26,087 bases of DNA from PALSA-607 sp036510735 (GCA_036510735.1 DATCDK010000269.1:1-26087), one strand, 5' to 3'; positions 13,988 through 21,999 are shown, counted from the first letter of the stretch. Translations and numbers: made by a program. The notes: a model not told the origin generated them from the letters alone.

Positions 13988-14879
13988 CGACCAGCACGCG
14001 AACGTGGCGCCTCCGAACGCGGTGGAGATCGCTGCTGCGTACGCGGAGTGCGAGCGCATCATGAAGAGCGCCGCGAAGAACTTCTCCTATGGCATCAGAC
14101 TTTTGGCGCCTGCCAAACGCGGGGCGCTGGCCGCCGTCTACGCGTTCGCCCGCCGCATCGACGACATCGGCGACGGTAACCTGCCGGCCCCGGAGAAGCT
14201 ACGGCTCCTCGACGACGCACGTCGCGACCTCAAAGCAATCGGCGGTGCGACGACCGACCCGGTGTTGCTGGCGCTCACCGACGCCGCGTCTCGGCTACCC
14301 ATCCCGGTACCGGCTTTTCTCGAGCTCGTCGACGGCTGCGAGCTCGACGTCCGAGGCACCACGTACGAAACGTTCCCCAACCTCGTGCACTACTGCCGAT
14401 GCGTCGCGGGTTCGATCGGCCGCTTGTCGACCGGAGTCTTCGAAGCCTCCGACATGGTCGCGGCGAACCCACTCGCCGACGCCCTCGGCGTCGGTCTTCA
14501 GCTGACCAACATCTTGCGCGACGTTCGTGAAGACCTGCATAACGGACGCATCTACTTGCCGCACGACGAACTCGAGGCATCGGGCGTCGAGCTTCGGCTG
14601 GACGACGAGGGGTTTGTCGCCGATGACGGTGGCCGCACGTCGACGCTGATCCGCGAACAGGCTGCACGCGCGGAGAAGTGGTATGCGGAAGGCCTTCAGT
14701 TGCTGCCGATGCTCGATTCGCGCAGCGCAGCCTGTTGCTCGGCGATGGCGGGGATCTATCACCGTCTTCTCAAGCGGATTGCGCGTGACCCGCAGGCAGT
14801 CCTTCGCGAGCGCATCTCGCTACCCGCGTGGGAAAAGGCGTACCTCGCGGCGCGCAGCGTGACGACGAGCCGGCGATGA
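13980..14879 (+). CDS. hpnD: Presqualene diphosphate synthase HpnD
   Basis: HpnD joins two farnesyl diphosphates into presqualene diphosphate. The 299-residue protein begins its fold with AECERIMKSAAKNFSYGIRLL, then has the first Asp-rich motif RRIDDIGD (Asp61-Asp65). The substrate region YETFPNLVHYCRCVAGSIG and the second motif NILRDVREDLHNGRIYLP (Asp181-Asp185) follow. These match HpnD/phytoene-synthase-like enzymes, and the placement between hpnC and hpnE rules out a carotenoid role. It overlaps hpnC by 8 bases and hpnE by 4, so the three are probably made in fixed ratio. Confidence 0.94.
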   Translation: MTDDQHANVAPPNAVEIAAAYAECERIMKSAAKNFSYGIRLLAPAKRGALAAVYAFARRIDDIGDGNLPAPEKLRLLDDARRDLKAIGGATTDPVLLALTDAASRLPIPVPAFLELVDGCELDVRGTTYETFPNLVHYCRCVAGSIGRLSTGVFEASDMVAANPLADALGVGLQLTNILRDVREDLHNGRIYLPHDELEASGVELRLDDEGFVADDGGRTSTLIREQAARAEKWYAEGLQLLPMLDSRSAACCSAMAGIYHRLLKRIARDPQAVLRERISLPAWEKAYLAARSVTTSRR

Positions 14880-16270
14880 CTACTCGCACGAACGCACCTA
14901 GCGTCGTCGTCGTGGGCGGTGGCCTGGCCGGGTTGTCAGCGGCCGTCACGGCCGCCGACGCAGGCTGGAGCGTCACGCTGCTCGAGTCGCGCCCACGGCT
15001 CGGCGGCGCGACGTACTCGTTCACCAGAGCGTTCGAAGATGGCGAGATCATCGTCGACAACGGCCAGCACGTCTTTCTGCGGTGCTGCACCGCGTATCGC
15101 GAATTCATTAGCCGGCTCGGTGTCGAGGACCAGACATTCCTCCAGTCACGACTCGACGTCCCAGTGATCGATCCGGCGACAGGACGGATCGCGCGACTGC
15201 GCCGCGACCGATTGCCTGCGCCACTGCACTTGTCGCGTGCACTGCTGACGTACCGGCTGCTGACCCCGTGGCAACGAATCCGCGCAATCGTCGCGATGCT
15301 CGCGCTCGATCGTGTCGACCGCGATGCGCCGTCGTCCGACACGCAGACGTTCGGTAGCTGGCTGGCCGCGCACGGCCAGTCAAAGAAGGTGCTCGAGCGC
15401 CTCATCGACGTCTTCACCGTCGCGACCCTGAACGCGCCGTCGGCTCAGGTGTCTCTGACGCTCGGCGCGATGGTTTTTCAGGACGGCTTGCTCCGCAAGG
15501 CCGACGCCTGCGACATCGGGGTGTCGCGCGTTCCGCTCGGTCAACTGCACGGCGACGCCGCGGCCGCCGTGCTTGCTACCTACGACGCCGACATCAGGTT
15601 GCGCACTCGCGTTCGCGCGGTCACCGCACTCGACGGCAATCGCTGGCGCGTCGACACCGATGAGACAAGCATTGAAGCGGACGCCGTCGTGCTGGCGGTC
15701 CCCCACGACGCCGCCGCCGAGCTGCTCCCGGAGGGCTCGATCGCCGACCCAGCCGCGGTGCGCGGCCTGGACGTGTCCCCGATCCTCAACGTGCACGTCA
15801 TCTTCGACCGCGTGGTTCTCACCGAACCGTTCCTCGCAGCAGTCGACTCGCCCGTGCAGTTCGTCTTCGACCGCACGAAAGCGTCGGGGCTACGCAGCGG
15901 GCAATACGTCGCGGTGTCCGTCTCTGCAGCAGACGCCTGGATCGACCAGCCTGTCGCGCAGCTGCGCGAGCAATTCATGCCGGAGTTGTTGCGGGTGCTG
16001 CCGGCGGCCCGCGAGGCCGTGGTACGAGACTTCTTCGTGACTCGTGAACGCGAGGCAACGTTTCGCCCTGTGCCCGGTAGCGCGGCCCGCCGCCTCCCTA
16101 CGACAACGAATGCAGCGGGCCTGGTTGTGGCCGGTGCGTGGACCGCAACTGGTTGGCCCGCAACGATGGAAAGCGCGGTGCGCAGTGGCGTCGCTGCCGC
16201 ACACTCGCTGCAGGAGTGGCGCGACGCAGCTGTCCCCGCCGAAGCAGCCGTGCATGAGGCGTCCGCGTGA
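14876..16270 (+). CDS. hpnE: Hydroxysqualene dehydroxylase HpnE (FAD-dependent amine-oxidase-like)
   Basis: HpnE reduces hydroxysqualene to squalene, the last step of the HpnCDE route. The 464-residue flavoprotein has the dinucleotide motif VVVVGGGLAGLSAA (residues 10-23), the FAD-ribose Glu37 in TLLESRPRLGG, and DNGQHVFLRCCTAYREFISRLG, typical of HpnE. The C-terminal flavin segment LVVAGAWTATGWPATMESAVRSG closes the fold. I chose the ATG at 14876, which overlaps the hpnD stop (ATGA); the longer frame from 14828 lies inside hpnD. Its stop overlaps the next gene's GTG by four bases. Confidence 0.94.
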   Translation: MTTRTNAPSVVVVGGGLAGLSAAVTAADAGWSVTLLESRPRLGGATYSFTRAFEDGEIIVDNGQHVFLRCCTAYREFISRLGVEDQTFLQSRLDVPVIDPATGRIARLRRDRLPAPLHLSRALLTYRLLTPWQRIRAIVAMLALDRVDRDAPSSDTQTFGSWLAAHGQSKKVLERLIDVFTVATLNAPSAQVSLTLGAMVFQDGLLRKADACDIGVSRVPLGQLHGDAAAAVLATYDADIRLRTRVRAVTALDGNRWRVDTDETSIEADAVVLAVPHDAAAELLPEGSIADPAAVRGLDVSPILNVHVIFDRVVLTEPFLAAVDSPVQFVFDRTKASGLRSGQYVAVSVSAADAWIDQPVAQLREQFMPELLRVLPAAREAVVRDFFVTREREATFRPVPGSAARRLPTTTNAAGLVVAGAWTATGWPATMESAVRSGVAAAHSLQEWRDAAVPAEAAVHEASA

Positions 16271-17325
16271 CTTCGATGTCGGTCACCGCCGCGGCTGATG
16301 CCGACTCGCCTGCGCTGACGGCACTAGCAGCCGCGCGCGAGTTGCTCGACGAGCCGATGCGCGAAGCGGTGCACAGGCTCGAGCCATCGATCCGAAACGT
16401 GGCTGCCTACCACCTCGGCTGGGTCGATGCCGACGGCAGTGCCGGTGACGCACACCGAGGTAAGGCGGTCCGTGGCACCCTCGCGGTGCTATCGGCAGAG
16501 GCCGCGGGTGCCCCGGCGTCCGACGGCATTCCCGGGGCACTCGCGGTCGAGTTCGTGCACAACTTCTCCCTGTTGCACGACGACGTCATGGACGGCGATA
16601 CCGAACGGCGTCACCGCTCGACCGCATGGAGCGTCTTCGGCAGCTCGGCTGCGATCTTGGCCGGTGACGCCCTGCTGGCGCTCGCGTTCGAGACACTTCT
16701 CGATGTCGACCCGGTACGCGCCCAAGCCGCGCAACGGTCTCTTGCGGCGGCGACTCAGCAACTCATCGTCGGCCAAGTCGGTGATTTGGAGTTCGAACGC
16801 CGACTCGACGTAACTCTCGACGAGTGCCTCGAGATGGCCGCAGGAAAAACCGCCTCGCTGCTGGCGTGTTCGGCGTCGATCGGAGCACACCTTGCAGGGG
16901 CACCGCGCGATGTCGCGCAGGCCCTCGAGGTGTTCGGCTACGAACTCGGGCTTGCGTTTCAACTCGTCGACGACCTGCTCGGCATCTGGGGCGCGTCCGC
17001 CAGTACCGGAAAGCCGGTCGGCGCCGACCTGCGGGCCCGCAAGAACAGCTTGCCGGTTGTCGCGGCGATGAATTCCGGGACGGCGGCAGGCGAGGAATTG
17101 CGTAGCCTTTACGGATCCGGGGCACTGAATCCAGAGGCCGACGACGATGCGGTGGCACGGGCGACCGCTCTCGTCGACGAAGCGGGAGGCAGGGCCTGGG
17201 CGGTCGACGAATCGCAGCGGCGCCTGGAGCGCGCCTGCGAGGCACTGACAGGAGCACCTCTCGACACGCGCACGATGCAATTGCTGATCCAGATCGCGCA
17301 GTATGTGACCGCCCGAGACCATTAA
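16267..17325 (+). CDS. Polyprenyl diphosphate synthase (trans-isoprenyl type, probable farnesyl diphosphate supply)
   Basis: A 352-residue trans-isoprenyl diphosphate synthase. The first Asp-rich motif is LLHDDVMDGDTERR (Asp105-Asp109), and GDALLALAFE and KTASLLACSA follow. The second motif is FQLVDDLLGIWG, with Gly239 where many family members have Asp (DDxxD). DDLLG is common in actinobacterial paralogues of this type, as I recall. It starts with a GTG that overlaps the hpnE stop and is the fourth gene of the hopanoid run. In this context it most likely makes farnesyl diphosphate for HpnD; product length (C15 or C20) cannot be fixed from sequence alone. Confidence 0.9.
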   Translation: MTSMSVTAAADADSPALTALAAARELLDEPMREAVHRLEPSIRNVAAYHLGWVDADGSAGDAHRGKAVRGTLAVLSAEAAGAPASDGIPGALAVEFVHNFSLLHDDVMDGDTERRHRSTAWSVFGSSAAILAGDALLALAFETLLDVDPVRAQAAQRSLAAATQQLIVGQVGDLEFERRLDVTLDECLEMAAGKTASLLACSASIGAHLAGAPRDVAQALEVFGYELGLAFQLVDDLLGIWGASASTGKPVGADLRARKNSLPVVAAMNSGTAAGEELRSLYGSGALNPEADDDAVARATALVDEAGGRAWAVDESQRRLERACEALTGAPLDTRTMQLLIQIAQYVTARDH

Positions 17326-17346
17326 CTGAAGGAGGCCGAGCCGCGC

Positions 17347-18531
17347 ATGTCGACAGGACCCCTCATCACGCCGACGTCTTCGGTCTCCGCTTCGGCTGAA
17401 GCCGCAATCGCCGCAACCAAGGCCGCCGGACCGCCGCCCGCACAGACCGTGCTGCCACGCTGGCTCGTCACCGCCGGCGCGTGGTCGTGGCGGCTGATCG
17501 CGCTCGGCATCGTCGGCTACTTCGTATTGAAGTTCATCCTGCGCATCGAAGTCGTGGTGCTTCCGATCCTCGCCGCACTCGTGTTTACCGCACTGCTGCG
17601 ACCGCTCATGATGTTCTTCGAGCGGCACGGCCTGTCGCGCCTGCTGTCGGCGTGGGTGGCGTTTCTGATCGCTCTGCTCGTGGTGCTCGGTATCGGCACG
17701 CTCGTCGTTTACCGGTCGACCGTCGAGTGGCACACCCTCGTCAAGGACCTGTCAGCGACGAGTGAGAAGTTCCGGCACTGGCTCTCCACCGGGCCGCTGC
17801 ATCTGAAGAACCAAGACCTCGCCAATCTTCAACAGAAGGCGATCGCTCAGCTCAATCAGCATCGTGGTGCGATCGTCACCGAAGTCGTGAGTGGTGCAAG
17901 CATCGCGGTCGAGGTCGCCGCGGGCATCGTCTTGACGGCCTTCATCACGTTCTTCTTCCTCTACGACGGCGAGCGGATCTGGCGGTTCGTGACGTCGCCA
18001 TTCCGCTCCCGTACCGCCGAGCGGGTCGACCGGGCCGCGCTCGCTGCATGGACCACGTTGTCGGGCTACATACGAGGCAGCGTGATCATCGCGACGTTCC
18101 ACGGGCTGATCATGGGCATCACGTTGTCTGCCCTTGGCGTCCCGCTCGTCGCACCGCTGACGCTGTTGGTCTTCATCACCAGCTTCGTCCCACTCGTCGG
18201 CGTTCTCGTCGGGGGCGGCTTAGCGGTGTTCGTGACGATGGGCACGCAGGGGGTCACCCCGGGTCTGATCCTGCTAGGCGTCCTGATCGTCGAACACCAA
18301 GCCGAGGGGCATTTTCTCCAACCCATCATCATGGGCCGCTCCGTCTCGCTGCACCCGCTCGCGATCGCCCTTGCACTCACGGTCGGCTCGATCCTCGAGG
18401 GTGTGGTAGGCGCGATCGTCGCAGTGCCGCTGGTCGCAACTCTGCACGCGGCGTGGCCACATCTGCGCGAGTCCGAACTGGTGGTGGCACCTGACGAACC
18501 GCCGCCACCTGGCCACGTGTTGATCGACTAG
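17347..18531 (+). CDS. AI-2E/PerM-family multi-pass membrane transporter
   Basis: A 394-residue membrane protein with the layout of the AI-2E transporter (PerM/TqsA) family. Paired helices are at about residues 48-84, one at 101-122, a soluble loop at 123-180, a helix at 186-206, a re-entrant/helix cluster at 243-298 and a terminal pair at 337-370. The C-terminal FLQPIIMGRSVSLHPLAI and EGVVGAIVAVPL segments are the family signature. A strong ribosome-binding site (GAAGGAGG) precedes the ATG. It starts 21 bases after the polyprenyl synthase and ends with a stop that shares CTAG with the convergent gene. The cargo is unknown; a link to hopanoids is only positional. Confidence 0.88.
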   Translation: MSTGPLITPTSSVSASAEAAIAATKAAGPPPAQTVLPRWLVTAGAWSWRLIALGIVGYFVLKFILRIEVVVLPILAALVFTALLRPLMMFFERHGLSRLLSAWVAFLIALLVVLGIGTLVVYRSTVEWHTLVKDLSATSEKFRHWLSTGPLHLKNQDLANLQQKAIAQLNQHRGAIVTEVVSGASIAVEVAAGIVLTAFITFFFLYDGERIWRFVTSPFRSRTAERVDRAALAAWTTLSGYIRGSVIIATFHGLIMGITLSALGVPLVAPLTLLVFITSFVPLVGVLVGGGLAVFVTMGTQGVTPGLILLGVLIVEHQAEGHFLQPIIMGRSVSLHPLAIALALTVGSILEGVVGAIVAVPLVATLHAAWPHLRESELVVAPDEPPPPGHVLID

Positions 18532-18914
18532 CTGGCGAAGGTCAACTCGAACCAGACGGTTTTTCCTGCGCCGGACGGCGAGACACCCCACCGGCTCGCA
18601 AGGTCGTCCATCATCAGCAGCCCTCTGCCGGTGCCGGCCAATCCGATCGGACGTCGAGGGGTCGGGAACGTCGGATTGCCATCGCTTACTTCGGCCCGCA
18701 ACATGTGGTCGTCGGTCACGAGCCTGACCTCGACATCGGTACGGGCATGCACGATGGCGTTCGTCACGAGTTCGCTGACAAGCAAGCTGGCCGCATCGAC
18801 GAAATCGGACCGTTCCGCCGGCACATCGGCGTGGGCCGTCAACTCGCCCCGGACCAGTCGCCGTGCCACAGCAACGCTGGATGCATCGCATGGGAGCACG
18901 GTCCTGACCTCCAT
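18528..18914 (-). CDS. RsbW/SpoIIAB-like ATP-binding protein (HATPase, anti-sigma-type)
   Basis: A 128-residue single-domain GHKL ATPase of the kind common in actinobacteria. The N-box SELVTNAIVHA (Glu48, Asn52), the G1-like VSDGNPTFP (Asp78) and the G2-like GTGRGLLMMDDLASRWG (94-110) are present. It could be an anti-sigma factor kinase or a stand-alone regulator; no sigma factor or anti-anti-sigma gene is adjacent. I chose the ATG at 18914: upstream the frame is open to 19424 but runs through the divergent DUF3048 gene. No ribosome-binding site is visible, and TATCCT ends 7 bases before the ATG, which suggests a leaderless transcript. Confidence 0.88.
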   Translation of the reverse strand: MEVRTVLPCDASSVAVARRLVRGELTAHADVPAERSDFVDAASLLVSELVTNAIVHARTDVEVRLVTDDHMLRAEVSDGNPTFPTPRRPIGLAGTGRGLLMMDDLASRWGVSPSGAGKTVWFELTFAS

Positions 18915-18920
18915 ACGAAG

Positions 18921-18926
18921 AGGATA
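18921..18926 (-). promoter_or_regulatory. Candidate -10 element, leaderless RsbW-like gene
   Basis: TATCCT on the minus strand occupies bases -12 to -7 relative to the ATG at 18914, the spacing expected for an actinobacterial leaderless transcript. Confidence 0.45.
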
Positions 18927-18973
18927 CGAGTACGCCGGGTCGCAATACCGAGCGCTAGCCCGCGCCTCGCCGA

Positions 18974-19013
18974 CCGGTCTGACAACCTTTGCCGGTCTGC
19001 CAACGTTTTCCGG
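18974..19013. repeat. 18-bp tandem repeat (2.2 copies) in a divergent promoter region
   Basis: CCGGTCTGACAACCTTTG (18974-18991) is followed directly by CCGGTCTGCCAACGTTTT (18992-19009) and then CCGG. The copies match at 15 of 18 positions. They sit between the divergent RsbW-like and DUF3048 genes, where a regulator would bind. Confidence 0.75.
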
Positions 19014-19030
19014 ATCGGCCAGGTAGGGTC
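19004..19030 (+). promoter_or_regulatory. Possible sigma-B/F-type promoter before the DUF3048 gene
   Basis: GTTT (19004-19007), 17 bases, then GGGTCG (19025-19030) resembles the GTTT-N14/17-GGGTAT promoters of the actinobacterial stress sigma factors. It lies about 36 bases before the GTG at 19066. The -10 is imperfect, so this is tentative. Confidence 0.3.
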
Positions 19031-19065
19031 GGCCGGGTTCGCATCGACAGGAAGCAGGCAGCTCA

Positions 19066-20253
19066 GTGCCGCAGGTTCGCGCTCGACAGCGGCACCGGGT
19101 AGCCGCAACCGCGCTCGTGGTGAGCGCCGGTTTGCTGCTGGCCGCGTGCACGCAAGCCTCTGCGCGATCAGACAAAACGAGCGCATCGTCCGCTGCACCG
19201 GTTTCGCCGGCCGCCTCGGTGGCGGCGGCATCCTCCGCGCAGGCACTCGCCTCGTCGGCCTCCGCCGCAGCGCTGGCCGCGGGCGTATCAGGCGCGACCG
19301 GCGCTAGCCCAGGGGTCAGTTCCGCTCCCCCTCCCGTGCTCAGCGGAATCGATCCACTGACCGGCCTGCCACCCACCAGCCCTACCGCCGAAAAGCGACC
19401 CGCACTTGCCGTCAAGATCGACAACGTCCAAGGTGCGTGGCCACAGGCGGGGCTGAATCAAGCCGACATCGTCTACGACCTGCCCGTCGAGGGTGGGCTG
19501 ACGCGGTTACTGGCGATCTTCCACTCGGCGGACGTTCCGGTCATCGGCCCCATTCGGTCCGCCCGGCCCGTCGACGCCGACATCCTGCACTTGCTCGGAC
19601 ACTCGTACTTCGCGTTCTCGGGCGGCACGTCGTCAGACCTCGGTCCGATCAACGATCACTCCAACGCGACTCCGATGTGGTGGGACGTCACGCCGTCGCT
19701 GTTCGTGATTCGCCATGACCACGCCGTCCCGCATCAGGTATTTGGCACCACAGCGATGCTGTACGCGGGTGGCGAGGCGCGCTCGCCGTCAACCACCCCG
19801 CCACCGCCGATGTTCAGCTATCAGGTCGCCGTCCCGACGAACGCCGTCCCGACGAACGCCGTGCCAGCGACCACCGTGACCGCGCAGTACAGCGCGGCGA
19901 CCGCGGCCTGGACCTGGAACGGCACCCAGTATCTGCGCAACCAGAGCGGCCACCCCGACCTCTTGATCGGCGGCGCCCAGGTGAGCGCCACAAACGTGGT
20001 CGTGATGTCGGTGGGCGTGAAGAACACCAGCGCGCACGATTCGCACGGCACGGTCGTACCGCTACCAGTGGTGATCGGATCCGGGCAGGTGTGGGTGTTC
20101 CGCAACGGCGTCGTCGTTCACGGTACCTGGAGCCGACCGAACGAAAACTCACCGATGAAGCTGGTGGCCACGACCGGGCAGGTCATCCCGTTGATGCCGG
20201 GCCGCACGTGGGTCGAGGTCTTGCCGAACTCGAGCCTGCCAAAGATCGGCTGA
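19066..20253 (+). CDS. DUF3048 (YerB-like) lipoprotein
   Basis: A 395-residue exported lipoprotein. Basic residues 1-13 precede a hydrophobic helix and the lipobox LAAC with Cys28, so it should be lipid-anchored outside the membrane. A Ser/Ala-rich linker (about 31-90) leads to the DUF3048 core: IDPLTGLPP, RPALAVKIDNVQGAWPQAGLNQADIVY, VEGGLTRLLAIFHS, GPIRSARPVD and the C-terminal part with GVVVHGTWSRPNENSP. The function of the family is unknown. The start is GTG. A short in-frame repeat inside the gene (19828-19872) encodes AVPTN twice and AVPAT once. It is divergent from the RsbW-like gene. Confidence 0.88.
   Translation: MPQVRARQRHRVAATALVVSAGLLLAACTQASARSDKTSASSAAPVSPAASVAAASSAQALASSASAAALAAGVSGATGASPGVSSAPPPVLSGIDPLTGLPPTSPTAEKRPALAVKIDNVQGAWPQAGLNQADIVYDLPVEGGLTRLLAIFHSADVPVIGPIRSARPVDADILHLLGHSYFAFSGGTSSDLGPINDHSNATPMWWDVTPSLFVIRHDHAVPHQVFGTTAMLYAGGEARSPSTTPPPPMFSYQVAVPTNAVPTNAVPATTVTAQYSAATAAWTWNGTQYLRNQSGHPDLLIGGAQVSATNVVVMSVGVKNTSAHDSHGTVVPLPVVIGSGQVWVFRNGVVVHGTWSRPNENSPMKLVATTGQVIPLMPGRTWVEVLPNSSLPKIG
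19828..19872 (+). repeat. Short 15-bp tandem repeat inside the DUF3048 gene
   Basis: GCCGTCCCGACGAAC occurs twice in tandem (19828-19842 and 19843-19857), followed by a third diverged copy. It adds a small Ala-Val-Pro-Thr-Asn repeat to a loop of the lipoprotein and may vary in copy number among strains. Confidence 0.7.
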
Positions 20254-20292
20254 GTTCTTATGTCACTGAGACGACTGAGTTCCTACGTCACT
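20250..20292. repeat. Direct repeat pair between convergent DUF3048 and kynU genes
   Basis: CTGAGTTCTTATGTCACT (20250-20267) and CTGAGTTCCTACGTCACT (20275-20292) match at 16 of 18 bases and lie 25 bases apart. The first copy contains the DUF3048 stop and the second contains the kynU stop. This arrangement resembles the ends of some actinobacterial insertion sequences, but I cannot confirm that here. Confidence 0.6.
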
Positions 20293-21587
20293 CTCGATCG
20301 CTGCGGTGCGAACACGCGATAGCGGCCCGAGGTCGTGAGTTCACGTAACCGGCGCATGGCCTCATGCACGTCAGCGAAGCTCGTGGTGAGTGCGGAAAGC
20401 CCGCAGCGGATGAGGTCGGGCTCGCGGTAGTCGGGCACGACGTGATCGTCGATGAGAGCACGACACAGCTGATACGCCGCGGGATGCCGCAACGAGACAT
20501 GTGATCCGCGCACGCGTGCATTGCGCGGGCTGGCAAGTTCAAAACCGAGGGGAACCAGCCAGGCGTCGCACAGCTGGATCAGATACGACGTGAGTGCGAT
20601 GCCCTTAGCGCGCAACGCGTTGACGCCTGCCGCCGCGAGCAACGTTACACCGGACTCGACAGACGTGAGTCCGACGATGTTCGGCGTGCCGGTCGCGAAC
20701 CGATCGATCGTCGGTGTCGGATCGTACGCCGGACCCATCGCAAACTGATCGCGCTGCCCGAACCAACCCCAGATCGGCTGCCGCAGCGTTGCCTGCAATT
20801 CCCTTCGTACATAGAGAAACGCGGGCGAACCGGGGCCACCGTCGAGGTACTTGTAGGTGCAGCCGACGGCGAGATCGACGCCGTCGTCGTCGAGCGTGAT
20901 CGGCACCGAGCCGACCGAGTGGCAGAGGTCCCACAGCACGAGTGCACCCGCGTTGTGCGCCGCACTCGTGATGCCAGCAACGTCGCTGATCGCCGACGAG
21001 CGGTAGTCGACATGCGACAGGCACACGAGGGCAGTGTCAGATCCAAGATCCAGGTCGGACGCCGAGCAGCCGGCGAGTGGATCGACGTCGACGTACTGCA
21101 GCTGCAAGCCTCGAGCCGACGCAAGACCTTCGAGCACGTACCTATCGGTCGGGAAGTTCCCGGCCTCGGTGACGATCGTCCGGCGATCCGGCCGCGCGTC
21201 CAGCGCCGCGGCTGCGAGCTTGTAAAGGTTGATCGTGGTGGAGTCGCACACGAGCACCTGGCCAGCCGCGGCACCAAGAAGCTGCTCGCCAATGAGATCT
21301 CCCACGACTGCGGGCAACTCGATCCACGGCGGCCGGCCCGAGCGTGACGGCTCACCCCACGATCCGACTCCAGCCGCCCACTCACGTGCGACGAGATCGC
21401 TGATCGCGTCGAGTGCACCGACCGTCGGGCGACCCAAGGAGTTGCCGTCGAGGTAGATCAGCTCATCGGCGTCCGGGCCCGGAAAAGGCAGGAACTGCCG
21501 GCGAAAATCGCGGAGCGAATCACTGTCGTCGAGGGCGTCGGCGTACGCGCGATCAGTGACGTCGGGCTCATCCATGCTGTCCGGCAT
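20283..21587 (-). CDS. kynU: Kynureninase
   Basis: A PLP enzyme that splits kynurenine (or 3-hydroxykynurenine) to anthranilate (or 3-hydroxyanthranilate) and alanine. The 434-residue protein has YLDGNSLGRP at the N-terminus, CDSTTINLYK, the cofactor Asp220 in LWDLCHSVGSVP and the PLP lysine Lys246 in CTYKYLDGGPGSPAF. WGWFGQ, FATGTPNIVGL and the C-terminal segments HVSLRHP and PDLIRCGLS follow. A later in-frame ATG at 21575 is possible. It starts 9 bases after the DUF3039 gene. No other kynurenine-pathway gene is in the window. The last codons and stop lie in a direct repeat (20275-20292). Confidence 0.95.
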   Translation of the reverse strand: MPDSMDEPDVTDRAYADALDDSDSLRDFRRQFLPFPGPDADELIYLDGNSLGRPTVGALDAISDLVAREWAAGVGSWGEPSRSGRPPWIELPAVVGDLIGEQLLGAAAGQVLVCDSTTINLYKLAAAALDARPDRRTIVTEAGNFPTDRYVLEGLASARGLQLQYVDVDPLAGCSASDLDLGSDTALVCLSHVDYRSSAISDVAGITSAAHNAGALVLWDLCHSVGSVPITLDDDGVDLAVGCTYKYLDGGPGSPAFLYVRRELQATLRQPIWGWFGQRDQFAMGPAYDPTPTIDRFATGTPNIVGLTSVESGVTLLAAAGVNALRAKGIALTSYLIQLCDAWLVPLGFELASPRNARVRGSHVSLRHPAAYQLCRALIDDHVVPDYREPDLIRCGLSALTTSFADVHEAMRRLRELTTSGRYRVFAPQRSRVT

Positions 21588-21596
21588 GAACTCGGC

Positions 21597-21896
21597 CTAC
21601 TCGGCCGGCTGGTCGCCGCCGGAGAGCACGTTCTCGTAAATGTCTTTGCACTCGGGACACACGGGGAAACGCTTGGGGTCGCGCGATGGGACCCACACCT
21701 TGCCGCACAAAGCCGTGATCGGCATGCCCATCACCGATGCTTCGACGATCTTGTCCTTGGGCGCGTAGTGGGCGAACCGCTCGTGATCGCCGTCGCCATT
21801 CGACAGCCGCGGTACGGGTCGAGCGTCGGTTTCCGGCATCGTCAACGTGCCAAGGCCAGGCATCTCCGTCTGGGGCAGCTGCTCGACGTCGCTCAT
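21597..21896 (-). CDS. DUF3039 family zinc-ribbon-like protein
   Basis: A 99-residue actinobacterial protein. His38 and His43 in GDHERFAHY and the later Cys64, Cys80 and Cys83 (ALCGKVWVPSRDPKRFPVCPECK) form a likely metal site. The acidic, flexible N-terminal 30 residues carry no motif. The function is unknown; the family is small and mostly actinobacterial. It is upstream of kynU with a 9-base gap, so the two should share a transcript. Its promoter would lie in 21897-21999, which otherwise shows only the ribosome-binding site of the divergent SnoaL-like gene. Confidence 0.87.
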   Translation of the reverse strand: MSDVEQLPQTEMPGLGTLTMPETDARPVPRLSNGDGDHERFAHYAPKDKIVEASVMGMPITALCGKVWVPSRDPKRFPVCPECKDIYENVLSGGDQPAE

Positions 21897-21999
21897 ACCG
21901 ACAAGTGTAAACGAGGAACGGGTTTGACCTTGCCCTTGGGTGAAGGCCCAGCATCGGCTGCGTACCCACTACATCCACAAGCAGTCCGAAGGAGTCACC

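Noticed and set aside
13980..14879. hpnD as phytoene synthase of a carotenoid cluster
   Set aside because: hpnC and hpnE flank it with overlapping frames and no carotenoid desaturase or cyclase gene is present.
16489..17733. 414-codon open frame on the minus strand
   Set aside because: Antisense to the polyprenyl synthase and the AI-2E gene, both well supported.
19828..19872. Possible CRISPR-like repeat
   Set aside because: The 15-bp units are directly adjacent without spacers and lie in frame within a coding region.
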